Of a stretch of DNA of 64,000 bases, positions 56,669 through 64,000 are shown piece by piece (the stretch's first letter is position 1; the number at the start of each line of letters is the position of its first letter). The translations under genes and the position numbers were made by a program. Source of the DNA: Psychromonas marina (GTDB lineage Bacteria; Pseudomonadota; Gammaproteobacteria; Enterobacterales; Psychromonadaceae); contig NZ_BSPQ01000016.1 in assembly GCF_030161115.1 (NCBI RefSeq), positions 186,740 through 250,739 of the forward strand, read 5' to 3'. The notes below the pieces were generated by a model that saw only the letters and a program-made list of their open reading frames with translations, was not told the DNA's origin and ran no database searches.

Positions 56669-58249
56669 ATGCATTTAAATAAAGATAAATATAGTATTGA
56701 TAGTACTGACTATACGGTAGGGCAGGATAACGTGACCAAATGGGGATTTGATGTACATAACCCTGTATTTGGCATTAGTGCGGGGCTAATTGTGCTGTTC
56801 TTAGCTGGCATTTTGTTTGTAGGACCAGAAGCATCAAAATCATTCTTAGATGGAATGAAATGGAGCATTATTGGCGCATTTGATAGCTTATTTATGTGGT
56901 CAGTTAACTTTTTCGTTCTTTTCTGTGTTGGTATCGCTATTTCACCATACGGTAAAATTCGCTTAGGCGGTGATGACGCAAAACCTGATTATTCAAGTTT
57001 TTCTTGGATCTCAATGTTATTCGCAGCAGGCATGGGTATTGGTCTGATGTTCTGGGGCGTGGCAGAACCCGTTGCTTATTATACCGGTTGGTATGAAACG
57101 CCACTTAATGTTGCTGCTAACACACCAGAAGCGGTAGAAGTTGCACTGGGTGCAACCATGTTCCATTGGGGACTACACCCATGGTCAATCTATGGCGTAG
57201 TGGCATTATCATTAGCTTTCTTTGCTTATAATAAAGGTTTACCACTTTCTATTCGTTCAATTTTCTATCCTATTTTAGGTGATAGAGCGTGGGGATGGCC
57301 TGGTCATGTTGTTGATATTCTTGCTGTTGTCGCGACACTGTTTGGTTTAGCAACATCGCTAGGTTTAGGTGCACAACAAGCCGCGAGTGGTTTCCACCAT
57401 GTATTTGGCTTAGAAGCTGGATTTCCACTTCAACTTGCTATTATTGGTTTCGTCACCTTACTAGCGATTATTTCCGTTGTACGTGGTATTGAAGGTGGCG
57501 TTAAAATCATTAGTAATATCAACATGATAATGGCGCTTGCATTAGTTGTTTTTGTTGCAGCCGTTACTTTTGCTATCTCAATGGGCACAATCCCTACTAC
57601 TGTAATGGGTTATGTTAAAAATATTATCCCATTAAGCAACCCAATTGGTCGTGATGATCAGGCTTGGATGCACGGTTGGACAATCTTCTACTGGGCATGG
57701 TTTATTTCATGGTCTCCATTTGTAGGTATGTTCATCGCACGTATTTCGCGTGGCCGTACGGTACGCCAGTTTATCTCTGCGGTTATCATCATTCCAACAT
57801 TAGTAAGTATCTTATGGATGTCTGTTTTTGGTGGCGTTGCGATTAGTCAAATCATTAATGAAGTGGGCACATTAGGCGCGGAAGGGCTGAAAGATGTGCC
57901 ATTAGCAATGTTCCAAATGTTTGATGCACTACCGTTTGCAAGCCTTTTATCTATGCTTGCTATTGCGTTAGTTATCGTTTTCTTTATTACCTCTTCAGAT
58001 TCTGGATCACTAGTTATCGATAGTATTACTGCCGGTGGTAAAGTGGATGCGCCTATTCCACAACGAATCTTCTGGGTAGTTATTGGCGGCGCGATTGCTG
58101 CAGGTCTACTTTGGGTTGGTGGCACAGAAGCGATTGAAGCGTTACAAGCAGGTGCTATCTCTACAGCACTGCCATTTACCTTTATCTTACTGATAATGTG
58201 TGTGAGCCTATTAATGGGTATGCGTACAGAGCCACGTAAGAAAGGTTAA
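56669..58249 (+). CDS. BCCT-family osmolyte/betaine transporter, copy 2
   Basis: 526 residues with the same signatures as copy 1 (AAGMGIGLMFWGVAEP, HGWTIFYWAWFISWSPFVG, SSDSGSLVIDS). The N-terminus also matches (KYSIDSTDYTVGQDN against KYSIETTDYQVGQDN). Substrate unknown; betaine, choline, carnitine or DMSP are family options. RBS TTGAGGAA precedes the ATG. The upstream gap holds two ATGTCATATGG/ATGTCATATAA near-repeats about 48 bases apart. Confidence 0.94.
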   Translation: MHLNKDKYSIDSTDYTVGQDNVTKWGFDVHNPVFGISAGLIVLFLAGILFVGPEASKSFLDGMKWSIIGAFDSLFMWSVNFFVLFCVGIAISPYGKIRLGGDDAKPDYSSFSWISMLFAAGMGIGLMFWGVAEPVAYYTGWYETPLNVAANTPEAVEVALGATMFHWGLHPWSIYGVVALSLAFFAYNKGLPLSIRSIFYPILGDRAWGWPGHVVDILAVVATLFGLATSLGLGAQQAASGFHHVFGLEAGFPLQLAIIGFVTLLAIISVVRGIEGGVKIISNINMIMALALVVFVAAVTFAISMGTIPTTVMGYVKNIIPLSNPIGRDDQAWMHGWTIFYWAWFISWSPFVGMFIARISRGRTVRQFISAVIIIPTLVSILWMSVFGGVAISQIINEVGTLGAEGLKDVPLAMFQMFDALPFASLLSMLAIALVIVFFITSSDSGSLVIDSITAGGKVDAPIPQRIFWVVIGGAIAAGLLWVGGTEAIEALQAGAISTALPFTFILLIMCVSLLMGMRTEPRKKG

Positions 58250-58299
58250 AGTATAAGCGGTCAGTCCTTATTAAGTACTGAACCATAGCTACAGATAGC

Positions 58300-58337
58300 A
58301 AAAAGCCACTCGGGTGAATACTCGAGTGGCTTTTTTT
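58300..58337 (+). terminator. Terminator of BCCT copy 2
   Basis: AAAAGCCACTCG pairs with CGAGTGGCTTTT across a 10-base loop, followed by a T-run. Confidence 0.88.
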
Positions 58338-58344
58338 ATGACTT

Positions 58345-58387
58345 TTTTAACCAGTAAAATAGATCAGCCATTTACTGTCATTGGTAT
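58345..58387. repeat. MITE-like element, end fragment
   Basis: About 43 bases (TTTTTTAACCAGTAAAATAG ... ATTGGTAT) match the right end of 4225-4386 with two or three differences. The other end is absent. Its last base overlaps the exonuclease stop codon. Confidence 0.7.
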
Positions 58388-59103
58388 TACAGCCAAAGTT
58401 TTTTAAGTTCAGTCTCTGGGCTAAAGTGATGCTTTATTTGTGCCTGAAACAGTTCCGCTGTTGCAATCGCGTCGGTGACTGCATCGTGTGGTTGGTAGGT
58501 GGGAAGGTTATAGCGTGTGCGACTGTTTGCAAGACGTATAGAGTGTGATTTTTTATTTTTAAACCAATTGAAAAATCCCAGTGATTTTTGGTGTTGTATG
58601 TCCGCTTCAATTTGCATGGTATCGATCATTGGAAAAACAATGCCTTCTTTGATAAATGCCCGCAAATTACTGTCTAAAAAATCACGTTCAATACGGCGGT
58701 AATGCACCACAATTACTTTGCCGGCGAGCTCATCTAACAATTGCTCTAGAATACGTAACAAATTAGGTGCACTTTTTAAATCGGAATGGGTGATACCATG
58801 GATAACAATAGAATCTTCTTGGAGATTATCCTGTGGATCGATATACCAAGACTTGCTTTTCTTGCAAAAAATTCGCCGTAAGTTAAAGTGCACTAAACCA
58901 ATACTAATAATACTATTTTTAGCAGCATCTAAACCGGTTGTTTCAAAATCTAGCGCTACAAATTCGACATCTCTGATCGGCGTTTCATCATGGTAAGTCC
59001 CCTGACTATAAAAATTTTTAAGCCGTTTATCTTTACTTAACTGTTGTTTCAGTTCTAGAAAAGCGCGCCAATTTAAAATTTCTTTATTCGTAAAATTATG
59101 CAT
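58387..59103 (-). CDS. DEDDh 3'-5' exonuclease (DnaQ-like)
   Basis: 238 residues. The exonuclease motifs are Exo I FVALDFETTGLDAAKN, Exo II HYRRIERDFLDSNL and Exo III HDAVTDAIATAEL (His and Asp), giving the DEDDh set. It is a stand-alone proofreading-like or RNase-T-like nuclease, and its substrate is unknown. It starts three bases after the DUF294 gene stop, so the two are co-translated, a pairing seen in other gammaproteobacteria. Confidence 0.88.
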   Translation of the reverse strand: MHNFTNKEILNWRAFLELKQQLSKDKRLKNFYSQGTYHDETPIRDVEFVALDFETTGLDAAKNSIISIGLVHFNLRRIFCKKSKSWYIDPQDNLQEDSIVIHGITHSDLKSAPNLLRILEQLLDELAGKVIVVHYRRIERDFLDSNLRAFIKEGIVFPMIDTMQIEADIQHQKSLGFFNWFKNKKSHSIRLANSRTRYNLPTYQPHDAVTDAIATAELFQAQIKHHFSPETELKKLWL

Positions 59104-59106
59104 AAT

Positions 59107-60984
59107 TTACATCTTATTCGCGTTGTAGCGATATTTTAAAAAGTTTTGTGCACTGCTTAATACTAAAAAAGCATCCTTAAGATTGCGCCTTTCAAAGTCG
59201 GACATGTTTTCAGGTTCAATATTGTTATCTGGCTCAATTCCCGATTCTATATCTAATGCTTGATGACGTAGACGTACCATGGAGATAAGTTCCATCGCAT
59301 GATATAAATCCTGGCCCTTCGACTTGGGTAAAATACCCGCTTCGATAATGTCTTCTAAGCGTTGGAAGGAGTTCTGAGATTGTGAACCAATCGCCAATGC
59401 ATGGATACGAATTAAGTCTGCTAATGGTGCGGTGCCACGACGTTTTAAGTTAATTGAATTATTGTGGCGGCCATCTTTTTCCATCACAAAGTCCTTAAAG
59501 AATCCGAGTGGTGGCTTACGATTAAGAGCGTTACGTGCCAAGCAGGCTAAAAATCGATTGTTCTTTTTCGCGCGTCTGAGAATAAAGCCATTTAATTGCT
59601 CTGCCCATTTTACACGTCCATATACGCCAGTGAGGTCAAAGAAGATAGAGCAGTTTAACAGTGCTTGCGGGTTAGGATCATCTATCCAATCAGTAAAACA
59701 GTCTTCCCATTGTGTTTGGGTTTTTCTAAATTCACGATTAGTTGCCATAATATCGCCAGTACAGTAACTATAACCACAGTCAGCTAATCCATCACAAACA
59801 AATTTCGCGAGCTTTTTGAAATACTTACCATGTAATTTCTCTTCATAACTGTTATCGAGAATGATGGCATTATCTTGATCGGTAACGATAAGTTGTTCAT
59901 CACGTGCCATTGAACCGAGTGCTAAAAAACAGTAAGGAATAGGCGGTTCGCCGAGCTCTAGTTCAGCTAGTTCGAGTAAACGCTGTTTGAAGCTACGTCC
60001 AATTTCCGACATAGCACGGCCGACCATGTGTGAATTTGCATCTTCATTCACCATACGTACAAAACAATCTTTTAGTTGTGTTGAAAGCAATGCGAGATCT
60101 TCTGTACTCTGCTGTTGCATAATACTGCTTACAAATAACAAACTATTTTGTGACTCATAACGAATGATATCGCTGACTTCAATTAACCCTATTGGGCGTT
60201 TATTTTTTAGGATTGGCAGATGATGTACGTTATAACGCAGCATTAGTAACATTGCTTCAAAAATATAAGCGTTGTGATCCAGTGATATGAGTTCGGTGGA
60301 CATCACTTCGGAAACAGGAATGTCGACGCTTAACCCTGCTGCAATCACTTTCGCACAGAGGTCTTTTTCGGTAATAATGCCTACAAAACTACTGCCATCT
60401 TCATCAGTAACCTCTGGATCATTAATTAACGCTGCAGAAACATTCTCTTCTGCCATCTGCTGTGCGACGGATTGAATAGATGAGTTATTAGGTAAAATAA
60501 GCACATCACGGCTTAATAGGGTTTTTACTTTCGAGGTAGTGAGGGAGTTTGCATCATCACTGGTGCTCTCGATAGCTTGTTTTAAACGCGTACTATCTTC
60601 TACTTCAACAAAGTCTGCAAATGTTTCATAGCGTTCACAGAACTCATGAAAAATCTCTTCAGGGATGCAGTATAAAAGTGAGTCGCGTACAGATTTTGCA
60701 GGGAAGCGTACCTTGTTATTGGTTAATAATCCCATTTGTCCAAACAGCTGCCCTTGATCTAGACGATTGTACAAGTCTCCATTACGGCGGAAAATCTCTA
60801 CCACGCCACTACGGATCATGTATAACTCATTAATCTTATCACTGAGGTCAATGATACTGCTATCTGCTCGAAAATAGGATATTTCAATGCTTTGTGTGAT
60901 TTCAGTTAATGCGTCTTCAGGAAGTTCATCAAAAGGGGGATACTGGCGTATAAAGTCTTTAATTTCTAACAGTTCAACTTCCAT
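59107..60984 (-). CDS. cNMP-binding/CBS/DUF294 nucleotidyltransferase-like protein
   Basis: 625 residues. The N-terminal cyclic-nucleotide-binding-type domain (about 15-130; FGQMGLLTNNKVRFPAKS) is followed by a CBS pair (about 165-285) and a GlnD-like nucleotidyltransferase domain with GSMARDEQ (near 355) and DQDNAII, then the DUF294 C-terminal helical domain. The parts suggest a sensor of adenylates or cAMP joined to a protein-modifying nucleotidyltransferase, but the target is not known. It is followed immediately by a DEDDh exonuclease gene. Confidence 0.88.
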   Translation of the reverse strand: MEVELLEIKDFIRQYPPFDELPEDALTEITQSIEISYFRADSSIIDLSDKINELYMIRSGVVEIFRRNGDLYNRLDQGQLFGQMGLLTNNKVRFPAKSVRDSLLYCIPEEIFHEFCERYETFADFVEVEDSTRLKQAIESTSDDANSLTTSKVKTLLSRDVLILPNNSSIQSVAQQMAEENVSAALINDPEVTDEDGSSFVGIITEKDLCAKVIAAGLSVDIPVSEVMSTELISLDHNAYIFEAMLLMLRYNVHHLPILKNKRPIGLIEVSDIIRYESQNSLLFVSSIMQQQSTEDLALLSTQLKDCFVRMVNEDANSHMVGRAMSEIGRSFKQRLLELAELELGEPPIPYCFLALGSMARDEQLIVTDQDNAIILDNSYEEKLHGKYFKKLAKFVCDGLADCGYSYCTGDIMATNREFRKTQTQWEDCFTDWIDDPNPQALLNCSIFFDLTGVYGRVKWAEQLNGFILRRAKKNNRFLACLARNALNRKPPLGFFKDFVMEKDGRHNNSINLKRRGTAPLADLIRIHALAIGSQSQNSFQRLEDIIEAGILPKSKGQDLYHAMELISMVRLRHQALDIESGIEPDNNIEPENMSDFERRNLKDAFLVLSSAQNFLKYRYNANKM

Positions 60985-61063
60985 TTTTACCTAATTTGTT
61001 AGTAAGAGAATATTGTTATTATACGACTAAATTAATTAACTGCTCACACAATATTTTTTAAAG

Positions 61064-61093
61064 CAAAAAAAAGGGATACATCTGTATCCCTTT
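61064..61093 (-). terminator. Terminator of the aap-type operon
   Basis: An 11-bp perfect stem (AAAGGGATACA / TGTATCCCTTT) with a 2-base loop and a run of T in the leftward direction, just past the last ABC gene. Confidence 0.88.
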
Positions 61094-61112
61094 GTCGTTT
61101 ATCAGATATCGA

Positions 61113-61859
61113 TTAATGAGACAAAATTTGCTCAAGGAATAGTTTTAAACGATCCGATTGCGGATTATCAAAAAATTCATTAGGTTCATTTTCTTCAATC
61201 ACTTGACCCGCATCCATAAAGATAACGCGATCCGCTACTTTTTTAGCAAAGCCCATCTCATGCGTTACACAAATCATGGTGATACCTTCATCGGCAAGTT
61301 CAACCATTACATCTAATACTTCCGATACCATTTCAGGGTCAAGCGCTGAAGTAGGTTCATCAAACAGCATTATTTCAGGGTTAATACATAAACAACGTGC
61401 AATCGCTACACGCTGCTGCTGACCACCTGATAGTTGGTTTGGATATTTATCCGCTTGATCTGCGATTTTTACCCTTTCAAGGTAATACATCGCTTTTTCG
61501 ATCGCCTCTTTACGCGGTACTTTGTGTACCCATGTTGGTGCGAGCACTAAATTTTCTAATACAGAAAGATGTGGGAAGAGGTTAAAGTGTTGGAATACCA
61601 TACCCACTTGTGCACGAATATGGCGTACCACTTTCACATCATCAATCAGTTCAGTCCCATTAATATTAATGTTACCTTGTTGAAATTTTTCAAGATGATT
61701 TAAGCAGCGAATGGTGGTTGATTTACCTGAACCAGATGGTCCACAAATAACTACTTTTTCGCCTTTTTTAATGTCTAAGTTAACATCTTTAAGTACATGG
61801 AAATCACCATACCATTTGTTAACGTCTTTCATTGAGATCATAATTTCTTGTTCAGACAT
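61113..61859 (-). CDS. aapP: General amino acid ABC transporter ATP-binding protein (AapP-like)
   Basis: 248 residues. Walker [10 protein letters not shown], signature [15 protein letters not shown] and Walker [15 protein letters not shown]. It is the last gene of the operon, 14 bases after the aapM stop, with the AapP/BztD-like N-terminus [21 protein letters not shown]. It powers uptake through the AapQ-AapM pair. Confidence 0.93.
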   Translation of the reverse strand: MSEQEIMISMKDVNKWYGDFHVLKDVNLDIKKGEKVVICGPSGSGKSTTIRCLNHLEKFQQGNININGTELIDDVKVVRHIRAQVGMVFQHFNLFPHLSVLENLVLAPTWVHKVPRKEAIEKAMYYLERVKIADQADKYPNQLSGGQQQRVAIARCLCINPEIMLFDEPTSALDPEMVSEVLDVMVELADEGITMICVTHEMGFAKKVADRVIFMDAGQVIEENEPNEFFDNPQSDRLKLFLEQILSH

Positions 61860-61873
61860 AAGAGATTTCCTAA

Positions 61874-62953
61874 TTAGTGTTCTGTATTAAATTTACGTTC
61901 AATCGCTTTTGAATATTGCGACATAGTGAAGCAGACAACCCAGTAGATTAAGGTTACAAATACATAACCCTCTACTTCATAACCTAGCCAGTTGGTATCA
62001 CTGTTGGTTAATGTCACCATGGCGAGAATATCAAATAACCCGATGATTAATACCAGCGTGGTATCTTTGAACAGTGAGATAAAGGAACCCACTAGATTGG
62101 GTATCGATATTTTCAATGCTTGTGGCAAAATAATTAAGATCATTCCCTGCCAGTAGCTAAGCCCTAATGATTCAGCCGCTTCGTATTGCCCTTTAGGAAT
62201 TGCCTGTAAACCACCGCGCACGACTTCGGCAATATACGCTGCTTGGAATAGGGTGATACCAATGAGTGCACGCAGTAATTTATCAAAGTCGATACCATCA
62301 CTGAAAAACAGGGGCAGTACAACCGATGCCATAAACAGGATAGTGATTAATGGCACACCACGAATAAACTCGATAAAACCAACACATAATGTTTTTACAA
62401 TAGGCATATCAGATTGACGACCCAATGCCAGAACAATACCAATTGGAAAAGAGGCAATAATACCCACAGCAGCAACTACTAGGGTCAGCATTAATCCGCC
62501 CCATTTTTCAGTTTCTACCGTTTCAAGACCAAACCATCCGCCACTGATTAAGATAAAACAGATGACCGGGTAGATTAATATTAATGCGGCTTTGATTTTT
62601 ACATTAGCAAAAATCTTAAAGGAAAAGAGAAAAGCAACCGTCAGTACTAACACTAAATTTGGGCGCCAATGCGATTCCTCTGGGTAAAACCCATACATAA
62701 ACTGATCAAATTTTTCACTAATGAAGATCCATCGTGCACCTTCTTTAGTGATCTCAGCTTGTGTACCACTCCACGTCGCATCAAAAATCATCCAGTTTAA
62801 AAGTGGTGGGATGATAAGGTATAAAATATATAAACCAACGAGGGTTAATATACTATTTTTAACATCTGGAAATAGATTCTCTTTCATCCAGTAAACAGGG
62901 CCTTTGGTACCTATTGGCGCTGGTTTAGCTTCTTTCATTGTATAAGTAGCCAT
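61874..62953 (-). CDS. aapM: General amino acid ABC transporter permease (AapM-like)
   Basis: 359 residues. Unlike small His/Gln permeases it has a long N-terminal region with extra helices before the transport core. The core has [20 protein letters not shown] and the EAA loop [20 protein letters not shown]. It matches AapM/BztC-type permeases, which pair with AapQ. It starts two bases from the end of the aapQ gene, in the usual Q-M-P order. Confidence 0.92.
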   Translation of the reverse strand: MATYTMKEAKPAPIGTKGPVYWMKENLFPDVKNSILTLVGLYILYLIIPPLLNWMIFDATWSGTQAEITKEGARWIFISEKFDQFMYGFYPEESHWRPNLVLVLTVAFLFSFKIFANVKIKAALILIYPVICFILISGGWFGLETVETEKWGGLMLTLVVAAVGIIASFPIGIVLALGRQSDMPIVKTLCVGFIEFIRGVPLITILFMASVVLPLFFSDGIDFDKLLRALIGITLFQAAYIAEVVRGGLQAIPKGQYEAAESLGLSYWQGMILIILPQALKISIPNLVGSFISLFKDTTLVLIIGLFDILAMVTLTNSDTNWLGYEVEGYVFVTLIYWVVCFTMSQYSKAIERKFNTEH

Positions 62954-62955
62954 AA

Positions 62956-63939
62956 TTATCTTCCTATAATCGCCATTTTTGCATTAACCCAATTTAAGAC
63001 CAGTGAAATAACGATACTGATAGTAAGGTACACGGCCATGGTCATTAAAATAATCTCAATTGCTTGCCCAACTTGATTAAGCGTGGTCCCTGAAAATAGG
63101 GTCACTAGCTCGGGGTAGCCGATCGCTGTTGCAAGCGAGGAGTTTTTAACGAGATTTAAATACTGATTAATAACGGGCGGAATAATCACGCGCAATGCCT
63201 GTGGCAAAACGACTTTACGAAGGATGACGTGATCTTTTAATCCTAATGCTTTTGCTGCTTCTTTTTGCCCTGATGGAACGGCTTCAATACCTGCGCGTAC
63301 CGCTTCAGCAATATAGGTTGCCGTATAGATACTTAACGCAAACATCAGTGCGAGCAATTCAGGAATAATGGTTAAACCACCTCTGAAGTTAAACCCTTTT
63401 AATACAGGGTATTCTGCAGTAATAGGTTGCCCTGTGATAAAGAATAGGAGTGTAGGAGCAAGGATTAAAATAGCGATTGACACTTTAACGATTGGAAATT
63501 CTTCACCGGTTAGATCGTGACGCTTTTTAGCCCAACGGCCCAAAAAGATAACGCCTACAATCGCTAAAACGAATGCCACTAAAATAAAGCTACTACCCGC
63601 TTCAAAAATCGGTTCAGGTGTTAATAAGCCGCGGTTATTTAAATAGAAACTGTCAAAGTAGCTGAAGCTCTTTCGTGGGCTAGGCAACGCAGCAAGTACC
63701 ACGTTGTACCAGAATAAAATTTGTAACAGGATGGGAATATTTCGGAAGGTTTCAATGTAAACAATTGATAGTCTTGATACCAAATAGTTTTGTGATAAAC
63801 GACCAACGCCAATCAGTAACCCTAATACAGAAGCAAAAAACACCCCGATAAAAGAGACTAATAACGTATTTAATAATCCAACAATAAACACATCGTAAAA
63901 AGTTGAGGTACCGTCATCGTAGGGGATTAATATTCTGGT
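62956..63939 (-). pseudogene. aapQ: General amino acid ABC permease AapQ, 5' end cut off
   Basis: The open frame reads from a TAG next to position 63940 down to 62956. The sequence TRILIPYDDGTSTFYDVFI before the internal GTG (63891) corresponds to the stretch that in intact AapQ/BztB proteins precedes the VGLLNTLLV helix. So the reading frame continues upstream of the GTG and is then lost. Intact AapQ is about 400 residues; here at most about 328 codons remain and the first membrane helix is gone. The transport core (EAVRAGIEAVPSGQKEAAKALGLK) is intact. Translation from the GTG at 63891 could give a shortened 311-residue protein; whether that works is unknown. The neighbouring 63940-64000 looks like the edge of an insertion sequence. 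Confidence 0.75.
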
Positions 63940-64000
63940 CTAATTGAACTGGACACTTTAATTTTGGATAATACTATCCACTAAAGGAGTGAACATGAAT
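63940..64000 (+). mobile_element. Probable insertion-sequence left end with transposase start
   Basis: Just past the break in aapQ the sequence TGAACTGGACACTTTAA begins a typical IS3-like end. At the window border AAGGAG is followed by an ATG (63995) that would start a rightward transposase frame. Only the first two codons are inside the window. The family is a guess; the other end and the target-site repeat are outside. Confidence 0.55.

Overview
The window is A+T-rich, gene-dense DNA from a marine gammaproteobacterium. Gene content and order point to Psychromonas or a close relative: rsx/rnf genes, lpoA-yraN-diaA-dolP opposite rsmI and rnpB, clpS-clpA, an FNR-type anaerobic nrdD, a DUF368/PopT gene, two BCCT carriers, a PL7 alginate lyase and several other secreted carbohydrate-related proteins. 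The genus is an inference; no 16S rRNA gene is present.

Layout. 1-1400: start of the rsx/rnf operon, leftward (rsxA, rsxB, 5' part of rsxC). 1.4-9.9 kb: anaerobic ribonucleotide reductase nrdD behind an exact FNR-type box, then a cystine symporter (tcyP) and an MscS-like channel lying between nrdD and its activase nrdG, then a 2Fe-2S ferredoxin and cheV. 10.1-12.7 kb: clpS-clpA. 13-14.4 kb: divergent queC/queE (queuosine precursor). 14.5-19.5 kb: dolP, diaA, yraN, lpoA leftward, rsmI rightward, then the RNase P RNA gene rnpB.

19.5-24.3 kb is the most accessory-looking stretch. It holds three decayed copies of a REP-associated (IS200-like) transposase element, a 48-residue NUMOD4-like mini-protein that was found by reading the reverse strand, a membrane/coiled-coil/winged-helix protein of unknown function, a GH11 xylanase and a pgpB-like phosphatase. 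It is bracketed by two imperfect direct repeats of about 42 bp, the first just after the rnpB terminator.

24.6-47.5 kb: a chemoreceptor, two small membrane proteins, a secreted beta-helix protein, homocysteine S-methyltransferase, a cupin, a PAS-GGDEF-EAL protein, a DMT permease, popT, hflX, a very large lipoprotein with thrombospondin type-3 repeats, a BCCT transporter, a PL7 alginate lyase lipoprotein and an M48 protease lipoprotein. 47.6-64 kb is dominated by transport: mgtE (with a possible short leader peptide), brnQ, a tyrP-like permease, a cystine-type amino-acid ABC system, a glyoxalase-fold protein with a divergent LysR regulator, a second BCCT carrier, an exonuclease/DUF294 signalling pair, and an aap-type general amino-acid ABC operon. 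The first permease gene of that operon is cut at its 5' end, next to what looks like the edge of an insertion sequence at the window border.

A family of about 160-bp elements with ATACCAATTACA-type inverted ends is scattered through the window (two near-full copies and two end fragments). It resembles a non-autonomous, MITE-like element. All functional calls rest on reading motifs by eye; no database search was run.
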